Assembly: GCA_030583665.1 (NCBI GenBank) | Contig: CP129469.1 | Coordinates: 2,595,043 to 2,659,042 of the forward strand | Length of the DNA stretch: 64,000 nucleotides | Origin: Candidatus Jettenia sp. AMX2 | GTDB lineage: Bacteria > Planctomycetota > Brocadiia > Brocadiales > Brocadiaceae | Direction of reading: 5' to 3' | Shown here: positions 1 through 8,151 of the stretch, piece after piece | Position numbering within the stretch: position 1 is the first letter of the stretch | How the letters are laid out: the number at the start of each line of letters is the position of its first letter | Translations under genes and position numbers: made by a program | Notes under the pieces: model-generated | Databases searched by the model: none | What the model was told of the DNA's origin: nothing | The model's input: the letters and a program-made list of their open reading frames with translations, nothing else

Positions 1-1289
1 AACTCTCCCTTCCCGACAACTTGTCCCTTTATCTTTATAGTATACCTGTTCAGGGGGAGTTGCAGGTTGTCCCTCAGGCGTATCGGCGGAATTATCATAC
101 CAATATCCCGGCAAAGCTGCCTTCTGAGAGCACTAATCCTGTTCAGAATACTATCTGGTTTCTCCGGGTCCATCATAGAAATCAGTTTGTGCCCTACTTC
201 GACTCCCATCCTGTCAACCTGTAACAACTTTTCGAATTCATCTTCAGGCCTGTTCAACTGTTTTGTTTCTCCCGTTTCTTTTGCTGCATCCTCCCCTCCA
301 TCATCAACACCGGAAGAACTTTTTTTTGCCATAAAGGACAGAAGACCAAAGAGCGTTGACATAATAAAAAAAGGGCTTTTCGGCAAACCAGGGACGAGAC
401 AAAAAAATAACAGAATTCCTGAGGCAAACCCCAATGCCTTCGGAATGGTTAATAGTTGTGAGGCCAACTCCTGTCCCAGTCTGTTTTCTGACGTTGATTT
501 TGTTATGATCAGTGCGGCCGAGGTTGCATTAATCAAAGACGGAATCTGGGTTACCAACCCATCCCCTACCGTTAAAATTGTATAGACAGACATTGCATCA
601 ATAATATTCATGCCCCGCATAACTACCCCAACTACAATGCCACCGGCAATGTTTATCATTGTAATAACAATTCCGGCAATCGCATCGCCGCTCACAAACT
701 TACTTGCACCGTCCATTGAGCCATAGAACTCTGCTTCTTTTGTTATGGTATTCCTTCTTTTTCGTGCAACATCTTCTGTAATTACACCCGAATTTAAATC
801 AGCATCAATACTCATCTGTTTACCTGGCATAGAATCCAAAGTAAACCTTGCAGATACTTCTGAAATTCTCGTAGTACCTTTTGTTATTACAATGAACTGA
901 ATAACTGTCAGAATTATGAAAATTACCATTCCGATTACCACATTGCCGCCAACCACAAAATTACCAAAGGCTTCTATTACCTGACCTGCGTTTGCATTCA
1001 TAAGAATGAGCCGGGTAGATGCAACATTAAGTGCCAGCCGCAACAGTGTCAGGAATAATAACAAAGATGGAAATGCAGAAAGCTCCAGGGAGCACTTTAC
1101 CTGCAATACGACCAGAAGTACCAGAAAGGAAATTGAGATGTTAACCGTAATCAGAATGTCAAGCAGAAATGCCGGCAACGGTACGATAAGGAACACGATA
1201 ATACACAGCATTCCGACTGCCATGACAAACTCACTATGCCTCAATAATGGCTTTGTTTGTCTTCCTGCCCTATTCATTTCTTTTGTCAT
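1..1289 (-). CDS. flhA: FlhA, flagellar export gate protein (partial, N-terminal ~430 aa)
   Basis: Membrane component of the flagellar type III export gate that hands substrates to the channel. The reading frame runs from an ATG at 1289, preceded by GGGAGAACAAA, off the left edge, so the C-terminal part of the cytoplasmic domain is missing. The visible N-terminus has closely spaced hydrophobic segments, then the conserved cytoplasmic loop of the FHIPEP family (LDSMPGKQMSIDADLNSG, about residues 145-162), further membrane segments, and the start of the soluble domain near residue 330. It lies 113 nt downstream of flhB. That gap contains a dispersed CCGCAAAGACACAAAG-type repeat (about 1349-1379). 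It is last in the visible export-gate run fliO-P-Q-R-flhB-flhA. The identification is firm; only the 3' end is unknown. Confidence 0.96.
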   Translation of the reverse strand, partial: MTKEMNRAGRQTKPLLRHSEFVMAVGMLCIIVFLIVPLPAFLLDILITVNISISFLVLLVVLQVKCSLELSAFPSLLLFLTLLRLALNVASTRLILMNANAGQVIEAFGNFVVGGNVVIGMVIFIILTVIQFIVITKGTTRISEVSARFTLDSMPGKQMSIDADLNSGVITEDVARKRRNTITKEAEFYGSMDGASKFVSGDAIAGIVITMINIAGGIVVGVVMRGMNIIDAMSVYTILTVGDGLVTQIPSLINATSAALIITKSTSENRLGQELASQLLTIPKALGFASGILLFFCLVPGLPKSPFFIMSTLFGLLSFMAKKSSSGVDDGGEDAAKETGETKQLNRPEDEFEKLLQVDRMGVEVGHKLISMMDPEKPDSILNRISALRRQLCRDIGMIIPPIRLRDNLQLPLNRYTIKIKGQVVGKGE

Positions 1290-1402
1290 TTTGTTCTCCC
1301 GGATTCCTGCTGTTGGGTGTTACCGGTAATTTCGGATTTTCGTATAAGTTCACCGCAAAGACACAAAGAACGCAAAGATAGTTTAAAGATTATTGACAAT
1401 CC

Positions 1403-2473
1403 TCATCCCTGATTTGCAACCATATTACGCAACTGATACACATACGAAAGCACCTTTGCAACTGCCTGATAAAGTTTAGGTGGTATTTCTTCGTCAATTT
1501 CCGTTGTGCTGTATAAAACACGGGCAAGGATACTATCCTCTACTATTGGAATATTATTATTTTCTGCGATTTCCCGTATTTTTAATGCAAGATAATCTGC
1601 CCCTTTCGCAATGACCTTCGATGCTTCCATTGTGATGGCATCATATTTAAGCGCTACTGCATAGTGCGTGGGGTTGGTAACTACCACGTCTGCATCAGGT
1701 ATGGCGTTCATCATTCTCTTGTTTGACATCTGGCGCTGTACTGCCCTGATCCTTGATTTTGTCTGAGGATCTCCTTCTGCCTGCTTTGTCTCCTGCTTAA
1801 CTTCATTTTTGGTCATCATCATATCCCTGGAATATTGCCACCGCTGATACAGCAAATCGAAAAGGGACAGTATGAACAGAATAATACCAATCTTCAGGGT
1901 AATGCCAAATATCAAACCAGATACGGAACTGAAGATTACCTCCATTCGCATACTTGTTAACTCCATGAGCGGTTCCAAATCTTTCCTCACGGAAAGATAT
2001 GACACGCCACCCATTATGCACAACTTCCCCATAGACATGAACAGTTTCATCAGAGATCTCTTCGACACAAGTCTTTGTATGCCGGAAACAGGATTTAATT
2101 TTTTAAAATTCGGCATAAGCGCTTTATAGCTGAAAGCAAAACCTGTCTGTGCGTATGAAGCTATCAGGCCAACAACCATAAATCCCCCAAGTACCGGAAG
2201 AAGTCCCTTCATGTTTTTAAAAGAAATATCCAACAACAGGGTCTGAAATGTATCTGCAGTGAAGTTTTTGTAGTAAAGATTTCCACAAAGCACCCTCATG
2301 GTATCTTCCATTTGCGCTACCATTACACCTCCTAAGGAAAATATAAGTAATACTCCTGCCAGCACGATAAGTGAACTGTTGAAATCCTCACTCTTTGCTA
2401 CCTGTCCCTTTTCACGAACTTCCTTTTTCTTTTTGGGTGTTGCGGGTTCTGTTTTTTCTTCACCTGATCTCAT
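1403..2473 (-). CDS. flhB: FlhB, export switch protein
   Basis: Export-apparatus protein that switches substrate class from rod/hook to filament. The 356-aa length is typical. The N-terminus is basic (EKTEPATPKKKKEVREKGQV). Hydrophobic segments follow at about 33-55, 90-110, 143-160 and 183-208, and then a cytoplasmic domain. The autocleavage motif NPTH is at residues 267-270, close to its place in enteric FlhB. The start is 3 nt after the fliR stop, with a GGAG upstream inside the fliR end, so it is probably translationally coupled to fliR. Its expected partner for switching, FliK, is encoded at 56953-58758. Confidence 0.97.
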   Translation of the reverse strand: MRSGEEKTEPATPKKKKEVREKGQVAKSEDFNSSLIVLAGVLLIFSLGGVMVAQMEDTMRVLCGNLYYKNFTADTFQTLLLDISFKNMKGLLPVLGGFMVVGLIASYAQTGFAFSYKALMPNFKKLNPVSGIQRLVSKRSLMKLFMSMGKLCIMGGVSYLSVRKDLEPLMELTSMRMEVIFSSVSGLIFGITLKIGIILFILSLFDLLYQRWQYSRDMMMTKNEVKQETKQAEGDPQTKSRIRAVQRQMSNKRMMNAIPDADVVVTNPTHYAVALKYDAITMEASKVIAKGADYLALKIREIAENNNIPIVEDSILARVLYSTTEIDEEIPPKLYQAVAKVLSYVYQLRNMVANQG

Positions 2474-2476
2474 AGT

Positions 2477-3243
2477 TTACATGGCTCCTACTAAACTGAA
2501 CATGTTTCTGCGAAGCATATGTAATAAATATTCCATTGCACGCGTGATAAATGGAAATGTTACTGCTAAAAGCAAAATTCCGACAATAATCTTTATCGGA
2601 AAAATGACCAGAAAAATATTCATCTGTGGAGCAGATCTTGCAAGGAACCCCGAGATTATGGTAACAAGTATCATAATAACCATGACGGGGGCCGCTATTT
2701 TGATCGCAGATACAAACAATTCTCCGAACATTTGCACCATTCTGCTTATCGAAGTATCCGTCCCGATAAATCCGGTTACCGGTACCGTTTGATAACTGTA
2801 AACCAGTGCTTTTATCAACCAGTGGTGTCCGTTCAATCCTAAGAAAAGGATGATTCCGGTTATTTGAAACAGGTGTGAGACCGGACTGGAACTTCCGTCA
2901 AGTAATGGATTTACCAGTTCCGCAAGCCGGATCCCCATAGCGTTACTGATTAACTCTCCTGCTACGGTAAATGCACAAATGCCAGTGTTACTGTATAACC
3001 AATCAGGAAGCCGATTGAAATCTCCTTGAATATTAAAACAATATAACCAGCCATAGTTTTTGGCAATGCCTCCTGCTCACTGCTTATTGCCGGGAAAATA
3101 GCAAACGTTATTACCATAGCCAATCCTATCTTTAGTATTAACGGCATGTTCGTCTGACTGTAAATTGGTGAAAAGAAAAGGACACTGGCAGTTCTGAAAA
3201 GTACTATGGTAAATAATGAAAGAAGGTTAATCAAATCCATCAT
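2477..3243 (-). pseudogene. fliR: FliR, export gate protein, split by a frameshift
   Basis: FliR is an integral membrane part of the flagellar export gate, usually about 260 aa in one frame. Here the N-terminal piece (93 aa, 3243-2962; MMDLINLLSLFTIVLFRTAS, ending in FVHLP) and the C-terminal piece (2477 to about 2970; AGELISNAMGIRLAELVNP, then FLGLNGHHWLIKAL) sit in different frames that join near 2962-2975. One extra base there, reading through to AFTVAGELIS, would restore a normal FliR alignment; both halves are otherwise well conserved. The N-terminal start is 5 nt from fliQ and the end is 3 nt from flhB, so the operon layout is intact. No slippery heptamer is visible at the junction. Either this is a sequencing or assembly error, or the copy is inactivated. 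An inactive FliR would be expected to block flagellar export. Confidence 0.85.
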
Positions 3244-3248
3244 TTTTC

Positions 3249-3518
3249 CTAGAAGGTATAATTATTCAGATTCCCTAACAACACCGTTGTAAATGCAGTT
3301 AATTTACGAATAAACCATGGCATGGCAAACGCAAAAATACCAAATACCACCATAAATTTAGGGAGAAAGGTAAGGGTCTGTTCCTGGATACTGGTGGCAG
3401 CCTGGAATATTCCTATCAGAAGCCCTATCACTAAAGCGCTTCCAATAAGCGGGGCAATGATAATCACGGTAACGGTTAGCGTTTCCATACCGAGAAAAGT
3501 TATTATGTCATATCCCAT
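3249..3518 (-). CDS. fliQ: FliQ, export gate protein
   Basis: Small two-helix membrane protein of the FliP5-FliQ4-FliR1 export channel. At 89 aa it has the normal length. It has the family pattern: an N-terminal GMETLTVTVIIIAPLIGSAL hydrophobic segment, the conserved QAATSIQEQTLTFLPK loop, and a second hydrophobic helix (FMVVFGIFAFAMPWF). It lies between fliP (6 nt gap) and fliR (5 nt gap). Confidence 0.95.
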   Translation of the reverse strand: MGYDIITFLGMETLTVTVIIIAPLIGSALVIGLLIGIFQAATSIQEQTLTFLPKFMVVFGIFAFAMPWFIRKLTAFTTVLLGNLNNYTF

Positions 3519-3524
3519 ACTATC

Positions 3525-4304
3525 TCACTTTATACTTGAAACCAGCGATTGTAAAATTAAATGCCAGCCATCTACTAAAACAAACAGGACGATTTTAAAC
3601 GGAATCGATATCATCATGGGAGGAAGCATAAACATACCCATAGACGTCAGAACACTTGCGACAACAATATCTATCACAACAAAAGGCAGATAGACTACCA
3701 GCCCCATTTGAAAGGCAGTCTTTAACTCGCTCATAACAAATGCAGGTAATATAATACGCGCAGGAACTTCATCCGGAGATTCCGGTCCATCCATTTCTGC
3801 AATATTGTAAAATAACGCTATATCTCTTTCCCTTGTATGCTTGAGCATAAACGTTTTTACCGTTCCCATACCCCTGTTGAAAGCCTCTTCTTGTGTAATT
3901 TCTTCCTGCATATATGGTTGAATAGCCTCCTGGTTAATTTGTACAAATACCGGATTCATAACAAAATACGTTACGAGAATTGCAAGGCCGATGAGAATCT
4001 GATTCGGCGGCATTTGCTGGACAGCCAGGGCGCTTCTTGCAAATGAAAGTACAATAATAATCCTGGTAAATGAAGTCATCACCATCAGGAAGGCAGGAAG
4101 GAAGATAAACGACGTCATCACCAGCAGAATCTTTACAGTATTGGCAAGCTGTTTCGGCTCATTCAATTCGGTCATATTTTTTATCGCCTCTTGTATTGAT
4201 TCATTAGATGCATCAGCATCCGCTACTTTTATCAATAGCAAAGCAATTCCAATTGAAAACATAAGCATGGGTAATTTAACCGGACATTTCATCCCTGTTT
4301 CCAC
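3525..4304 (-). CDS. fliP: FliP, export gate protein
   Basis: Core membrane protein of the flagellar export gate. At 259 aa it has the usual length. A hydrophobic N-terminal segment (LPMLMFSIGIALLLI) looks like the cleavable signal peptide known for FliP. The family core follows: MTSFTRIIIVLSFARSALA, then QMPPNQILIGLAILVTYFVM, and a C-terminal part with FQMGLVVYLPFVVIDIVVAS and MISIPFKIVLFVLVDGW. The start overlaps the end of fliO by 16 nt, suggesting coupled translation. Confidence 0.97.
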   Translation of the reverse strand: METGMKCPVKLPMLMFSIGIALLLIKVADADASNESIQEAIKNMTELNEPKQLANTVKILLVMTSFIFLPAFLMVMTSFTRIIIVLSFARSALAVQQMPPNQILIGLAILVTYFVMNPVFVQINQEAIQPYMQEEITQEEAFNRGMGTVKTFMLKHTRERDIALFYNIAEMDGPESPDEVPARIILPAFVMSELKTAFQMGLVVYLPFVVIDIVVASVLTSMGMFMLPPMMISIPFKIVLFVLVDGWHLILQSLVSSIK

Positions 4305-4798
4305 CTGGAAATTGACTTTTTAAATACGTTGAGAAATTCCTTTTTTTGAATGTCTCCACCGTGACATTCGGGAACATTTTCATTTGCAATTTCGGTCAGC
4401 ATCCCTATCCTGTCGCTGGTTACACCAAGCAATAAATATTTTCCCGGCACTTTCACCAGGAAGACAGATTTTTTTACACCTAACGGAGTGTGATCAATAA
4501 TCTGTATATATTTACTTCTTCCTATATTTGTCCTGACACCATACTTATTGCCCAGCACATATACCGTTGCAATTATCATCGCTATGATTATAAGCAAAAC
4601 AACAATAGTTCTTGTATATCCCCCATGTACATCACGAAACGATATACCTGAAGAACCGCTGTTTAGCCTTCCAGCTTCAGTATTCTCAGCTAAAACATAG
4701 CCTTGCATTACGGCAACGGTAAACATAAGGTATCCCAGGATGACTGCGAATGTGAAAATAGATTTATAAAAAGTTCTTTCGGTTACCGTTTTTTGCAT
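4289..4798 (-). CDS. fliO: FliO-like export assembly factor
   Basis: FliO helps assemble the FliP ring and is poorly conserved, so the call rests on position and architecture. The 169-aa product has a hydrophobic N-terminal segment (about 12-34, probably a signal peptide), a single strong membrane helix (TIVVLLIIIAMIIATVYVLG, about 64-83), and then a small cytoplasmic domain. That domain has the FliO pattern: IQIIDHTPLGVKKSVFLVKV, then GKYLLLGVTSDRIGMLTEI. It directly precedes and overlaps fliP. It is first after a 412-nt gap, so it may head its own transcript fliOPQR-flhBA. Confidence 0.85.
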   Translation of the reverse strand: MQKTVTERTFYKSIFTFAVILGYLMFTVAVMQGYVLAENTEAGRLNSGSSGISFRDVHGGYTRTIVVLLIIIAMIIATVYVLGNKYGVRTNIGRSKYIQIIDHTPLGVKKSVFLVKVPGKYLLLGVTSDRIGMLTEIANENVPECHGGDIQKKEFLNVFKKSISRWKQG

Positions 4799-4834
4799 TG
4801 TTTATCCCATACTTGAAAAAGTTCTGTCTGCCCT

Positions 4835-4856
4835 TATGTATGTATGTATGTATGTA
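4835..4856. repeat. Short tandem repeat (TATG)5 upstream of fliO
   Basis: Five perfect TATG units plus a partial TA (read CATA on the fliO strand), 37 nt upstream of the fliO start. It is outside the coding region. Slippage could change promoter-to-start spacing but would not shift the fliO frame. No promoter is recognised beside it. Confidence 0.9.
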
Positions 4857-5210
4857 ACCTGCGCAAATAAGATACCATTATATTTATTCGTTTCTGAGGG
4901 TAGTATGATACCGTAACTTATCATGCAGGTTTGCAGGACATCCTGATAGAATTATGATATAGGTTGATCAGCATAAACAATCATCTATAAAAGACCTGGC
5001 AGGTTTTCTTGTAGTCTTTTTAAACTGACCGTAGTTTTCCTGGACAAGAATAAGTGGCTTATCAACATAATTTAGGAAAAAAAGTGATCAGAAATTAGGA
5101 TCGTGTATTTGTTTTTTTGTTTTGCAATCAAAAATCGGAAATAAAAAAATCGGGAAAGGCAGAAAGTGAAGGAGGGGTAATTGATTTATGATACAAAGGC
5201 AGGTCTCTTC
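4857..5210. other. Gap between fliN and fliO
   Basis: No convincing coding sequence or terminator is seen. The stretch is AT-rich, with A-runs near 5074-5160. It is one of only a few long interruptions in this gene run, so a promoter for fliO-flhA could lie here. I found no GG-N10-GC sigma-54 site or sigma-28 site in it. Confidence 0.5.
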
Positions 5211-5594
5211 TTATTCCAGGTCCTTAATCCTGTCCTGGGGGTTTGCAATCTTCGTTATCTTGACCCCAAAATTTTCTTCAACAACAACGACTTCCCCGTA
5301 TGCAATTACTTTACCGCGGACCGTTATCTTAACAGGTTCTCCGGCTAAGCTATCCAGTTCGATTATTGATCCTGGAAGTAATGATAAAACATCACGCATT
5401 ATCATCTCGGTTTTACCAAGTTCTACAAGAATCGGGATGTGGATGTCCATAAGCATGTCAATAGTATTTACATTTCTGCTGCCAGCCTTTGGATTTTCAG
5501 GTTTCAACTGAGAAAACTGAACAGATTTTATGGACACTGCATCTCCTGTATCTTTCGTAACAATATTTTGATCTTCACTTTTATTTTCTTCCAT
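5211..5594 (-). CDS. fliN: FliN, flagellar C-ring switch protein
   Basis: FliN forms the base of the rotor switch complex with FliM and FliG. The 127-aa product has a variable N-terminal 45 residues. A single SpoA/FliN domain follows: MLMDIHIPILVELGKTEMIM, then LSLLPGSIIELDSLAGEPVK, then VRGKVIAYGEVVVVEENFGV. The N-terminus is charged and lacks a CheC-like domain, so it is FliN rather than FliY. The start ATG has AGGAAGAT upstream. It lies 56 nt after fliM. Confidence 0.95.
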   Translation of the reverse strand: MEENKSEDQNIVTKDTGDAVSIKSVQFSQLKPENPKAGSRNVNTIDMLMDIHIPILVELGKTEMIMRDVLSLLPGSIIELDSLAGEPVKITVRGKVIAYGEVVVVEENFGVKITKIANPQDRIKDLE

Positions 5595-5650
5595 ATATAT
5601 CTTCCTTTCTCATGTTAGCTTTTTACTTTTTTATGCCATAAGCAGGCCAC

Positions 5651-6727
5651 TTACACGCTGACAGGAACATTATCTATCAAGGTTACAATTTGTATTGCTT
5701 TTTTTGAACCGGACAATCCAGGTTTTCCGTAATATTTATTTTTTCCCTCTACAGATACTTTTATGTTGTTTGTAATCTTATTGTCGAGCCTCAACACATC
5801 ACCAACTTTAAGGCTTATCAAATCATTCACTGTTATGTTTGTTTCGTCCAGCACGCCGGCGACAACAACATTTATATCATGTATAACTTTTCTCAGAAGT
5901 TTTTCATTCTCTTTGCTGTCATTTCTGACACCTTGTTCTGAAGGTTTATTACGATTGTGTAGTTGTTCCAATATGCTTTCCATACTTGAAACAGGAAGAC
6001 AAAGTTTCATTTCACCGGAACTGTATTCCAGATTAACGATAAAAGAAACCAACAGCATTGCCTCAGCTTCCGAGGCAATGTCTAAATATTTTGACTCCAT
6101 TATGGTATCAGATATCCGTCTGCCTGCATACCATTCTCCAGGCTTTGCCTTATCCCCTGTTTCTGCAACAGCTTCAGAAACTCCAGATTTCATTTCCGTA
6201 AAAGCCTTCCATGACCCGGAAAACTTTTCTACTATAATATTTACTATTTTTTTTATAATGGCAGTTTCCATTTCTGTTAATTTCCGTATCTTATTTTGCG
6301 TTTTATCAGTTCCTCCAAATGCCCTTGCCACCATAGCCAAACATAAACCTATATCTATTGCAACACATCCATACCCCTGCAACGGCTTTAGTCCGATTAT
6401 ATTAATGAACACAATATCAGGACAGGTGTTTTTAAATATTTCAAAGCTTAATTCGTCTATAGATTTTACATCGACCTTTATTGTTGTTCTCAGATAATTG
6501 GAAATCTCCCTGCTTATTTGATAGGCAGTATTGTCGTATAATTTGTATAAGATATTTTTCTTTTCTCTCGATAAGATATTCGGCCTTTTGAAGTCGTAAT
6601 ATTTTATCCTGCCGTCTTCATCTTCAAATATTTCAGTTTGCGCACTGGTAGCCTGGTCTTCACGAAAAGAATCAAGTAAACGTTCAACCTCCTCGGTGGA
6701 AAGAATTGCGTGGTCTTTGTTTTCCAT
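5651..6727 (-). CDS. fliM: FliM, flagellar motor switch protein
   Basis: C-ring component that binds phospho-CheY and sets rotation direction. At 358 aa it is near the family length. The N-terminus carries a CheY-binding-type segment (ILSTEEVERLLDSF, about residues 8-21). The middle domain has LYDNTAYQISREISNYLRT and the family's GCVAIDIGLCLAMVARAFGG region. The C-terminal SpoA domain (about 285-350) contains NDLISLKVGDVLRLDNKI and GKNKYYGKPGLSGSKKAIQI. It follows fliL by 2 nt. Several CheY-like proteins at 29445-42509 and 43684-44133 are possible ligands. Confidence 0.95.
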   Translation of the reverse strand: MENKDHAILSTEEVERLLDSFREDQATSAQTEIFEDEDGRIKYYDFKRPNILSREKKNILYKLYDNTAYQISREISNYLRTTIKVDVKSIDELSFEIFKNTCPDIVFINIIGLKPLQGYGCVAIDIGLCLAMVARAFGGTDKTQNKIRKLTEMETAIIKKIVNIIVEKFSGSWKAFTEMKSGVSEAVAETGDKAKPGEWYAGRRISDTIMESKYLDIASEAEAMLLVSFIVNLEYSSGEMKLCLPVSSMESILEQLHNRNKPSEQGVRNDSKENEKLLRKVIHDINVVVAGVLDETNITVNDLISLKVGDVLRLDNKITNNIKVSVEGKNKYYGKPGLSGSKKAIQIVTLIDNVPVSV

Positions 6728-6729
6728 AA

Positions 6730-7323
6730 TTACTGTATCACAAAATCAGAAAAATAAACCTGCGTAATTATATTGTTTTCCTCAAAAAACTCTTTGTTTA
6801 ATATATCTTTGATTTCGGTCCTTAGCTTAAGCTGGCCGTCAGGTATTCCTATATCCCTAGCGTTCATTTTCGAAAGGAATGATATCAGTTTATCTCTGAA
6901 AATTACCTTTTTTTCCTGTATTACCTTTTCTGTTTCACTGTTACTTATCTCCAGTGCAATAATAACCCTTAAAAATCTTCTGTTCTCAACATTACCCAAA
7001 TTTACGACAATACTGTCCATCGGCACTAATATCTTTTTCAGAAGATTATCATTCCCTCCGTCGCCAGCATTCCCGGAAGGAGTTTCACCTGATCCGGGAA
7101 CATAAACTTTGTTGTCTGCTCCTTCATTTGATTTTTTCAAAGACTTAAAGGAATACACTCCCGAAACAAGGACAAAAGCGCATCCAACAGAGACAACAGC
7201 GATAACAATCATAACCAGCATGTTTCGCATATCCATGTTCAAATTGCTTTTCCTGGCAGTATCAACACTTTCCCCTTTCGTTTCGACTGTTCCCGTGGTA
7301 TTTTCAGTTCTTTTGTTTTCCAT
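6730..7323 (-). CDS. fliL: FliL, motor-associated membrane protein
   Basis: Stator-associated inner-membrane protein. The 197-aa product has a charged N-terminal tail, one membrane helix (MLVMIVIAVVSVGCAFVLVSGV, about 34-55), and a periplasmic domain. That domain begins with a Gly/Ser/Asn-rich linker and has the FliL core: MDSIVVNLGNVENRRFLRVI, then EKKVIFRDKLISFLSK and NKEFFEENNIITQVYFSDFV. It sits between the stator genes and fliM, as in many flagellar operons. Confidence 0.93.
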   Translation of the reverse strand: MENKRTENTTGTVETKGESVDTARKSNLNMDMRNMLVMIVIAVVSVGCAFVLVSGVYSFKSLKKSNEGADNKVYVPGSGETPSGNAGDGGNDNLLKKILVPMDSIVVNLGNVENRRFLRVIIALEISNSETEKVIQEKKVIFRDKLISFLSKMNARDIGIPDGQLKLRTEIKDILNKEFFEENNIITQVYFSDFVIQ

Positions 7324-7393
7324 TACTTCTTTTTCATTATCCTTCTTATAAACAGTAAAACTCTCTTACGGATTTCGGATTATTCCGAAATCA

Positions 7394-8089
7394 TTATTTA
7401 TCAGAGATTTTTATGTTTATTCTGTTATTTGCTCTGGCGTAAGAAGACCCTTCACTTAACAACGGCTTATATATCCCATATCCAACTGCGGTAAGCCTTC
7501 TGTAGTCAATACCGCCAACATCGTGAAAATACCTTGTAACCGAAGAAGCGTATTCCGCTGATAATTGCCAGCTTGTGGAATATCTGTCCGACGGCACAAA
7601 CGTTCCATCAACGTATCCTTCAATAATAACCTGACAATCTCTATCCTTTATTACCTTTATTACGTTATTAAGATACAGCTTGGTTTCCGCTGACATATCG
7701 AGCATTTCGTTTATGAAATCAATTTTTGCGGGAAAAACAACCTGATGCCCTGTTTGGATATACTCAATATCAATCTCATCATCGACCGTATTAGCCAACT
7801 CTTTTTTAACCCACTGATCTTCCTTTTTGTATGTGCCGGTATCGTTCTCAGGCATGTTGATAATGGCTCCACTGCCTCCAAAGCTAATCTTATTGATTCC
7901 ATAATTATCTAACGCCTCTTTCACAGATGTAAGCGCCTCTTTTGCCGATTTTTCCTCGGGGGCACCCGCATATCCAGCCAGCATAATAAAAAATGCCAGC
8001 ATGATAGTCATCACTGAAGAAAAAGCAAGCATATCGACAGTCGGCTCACCTTCCTCCGGTCTTTTCTTTCTCCGTTTCCTGATAAACAC
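7394..8089 (-). CDS. MotB-like OmpA-family protein lacking the channel aspartate
   Basis: Second MotB-type protein next to motAB. I choose the GTG at 8089 because AGGAGG lies 5 nt upstream. An in-frame ATG at 8149 would add 20 residues encoded by a palindromic intergenic repeat. The resulting 231-aa product has a basic N-terminus, one membrane helix (MLAFSSVMTIMLAFFIMLAG), and a C-terminal OmpA/peptidoglycan-binding domain (CQVIIEGYVDGTFVPSDRY, then RANNRINIKI). Aligned to its neighbour MotB (TYSDMITLLMTFF), the helix reads AFSSVMTIMLAFF, so the proton-carrying Asp is Ser. It may form a mixed stator, be a structural partner, or have another role; this is inference. Confidence 0.85.
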   Translation of the reverse strand: MFIRKRRKKRPEEGEPTVDMLAFSSVMTIMLAFFIMLAGYAGAPEEKSAKEALTSVKEALDNYGINKISFGGSGAIINMPENDTGTYKKEDQWVKKELANTVDDEIDIEYIQTGHQVVFPAKIDFINEMLDMSAETKLYLNNVIKVIKDRDCQVIIEGYVDGTFVPSDRYSTSWQLSAEYASSVTRYFHDVGGIDYRRLTAVGYGIYKPLLSEGSSYARANNRINIKISDK

Positions 8090-8100
8090 AATTGCCTCCT

Positions 8101-8151
8101 GTAACTGAATTCCGGATTTCTGACGAGTTATTCCAAAATCCGGAATCATTA
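8101..8151. repeat. Palindromic intergenic repeat between the two motB genes
   Basis: ATTCCGGATTT and AAATCCGGAAT arms enclose a short spacer. Similar TTTCGGAT/ATTCCGAAAT sequence occurs at 7366-7391. It belongs to the TCCGGAAT/ATCCGCAATCCGAAAT family scattered through gaps in this window, and it explains the spurious N-terminal extension of the downstream motB-like frame. Confidence 0.7.

Noticed and set aside
2962-2985. Programmed frameshift in fliR
   Set aside because: No slippery heptamer or downstream stem is visible, so an error or mutation is more likely.
8090-8149. Longer start of the second MotB-like protein
   Set aside because: The extra codons derive from a palindromic repeat; GTG at 8089 has AGGAGG in position.
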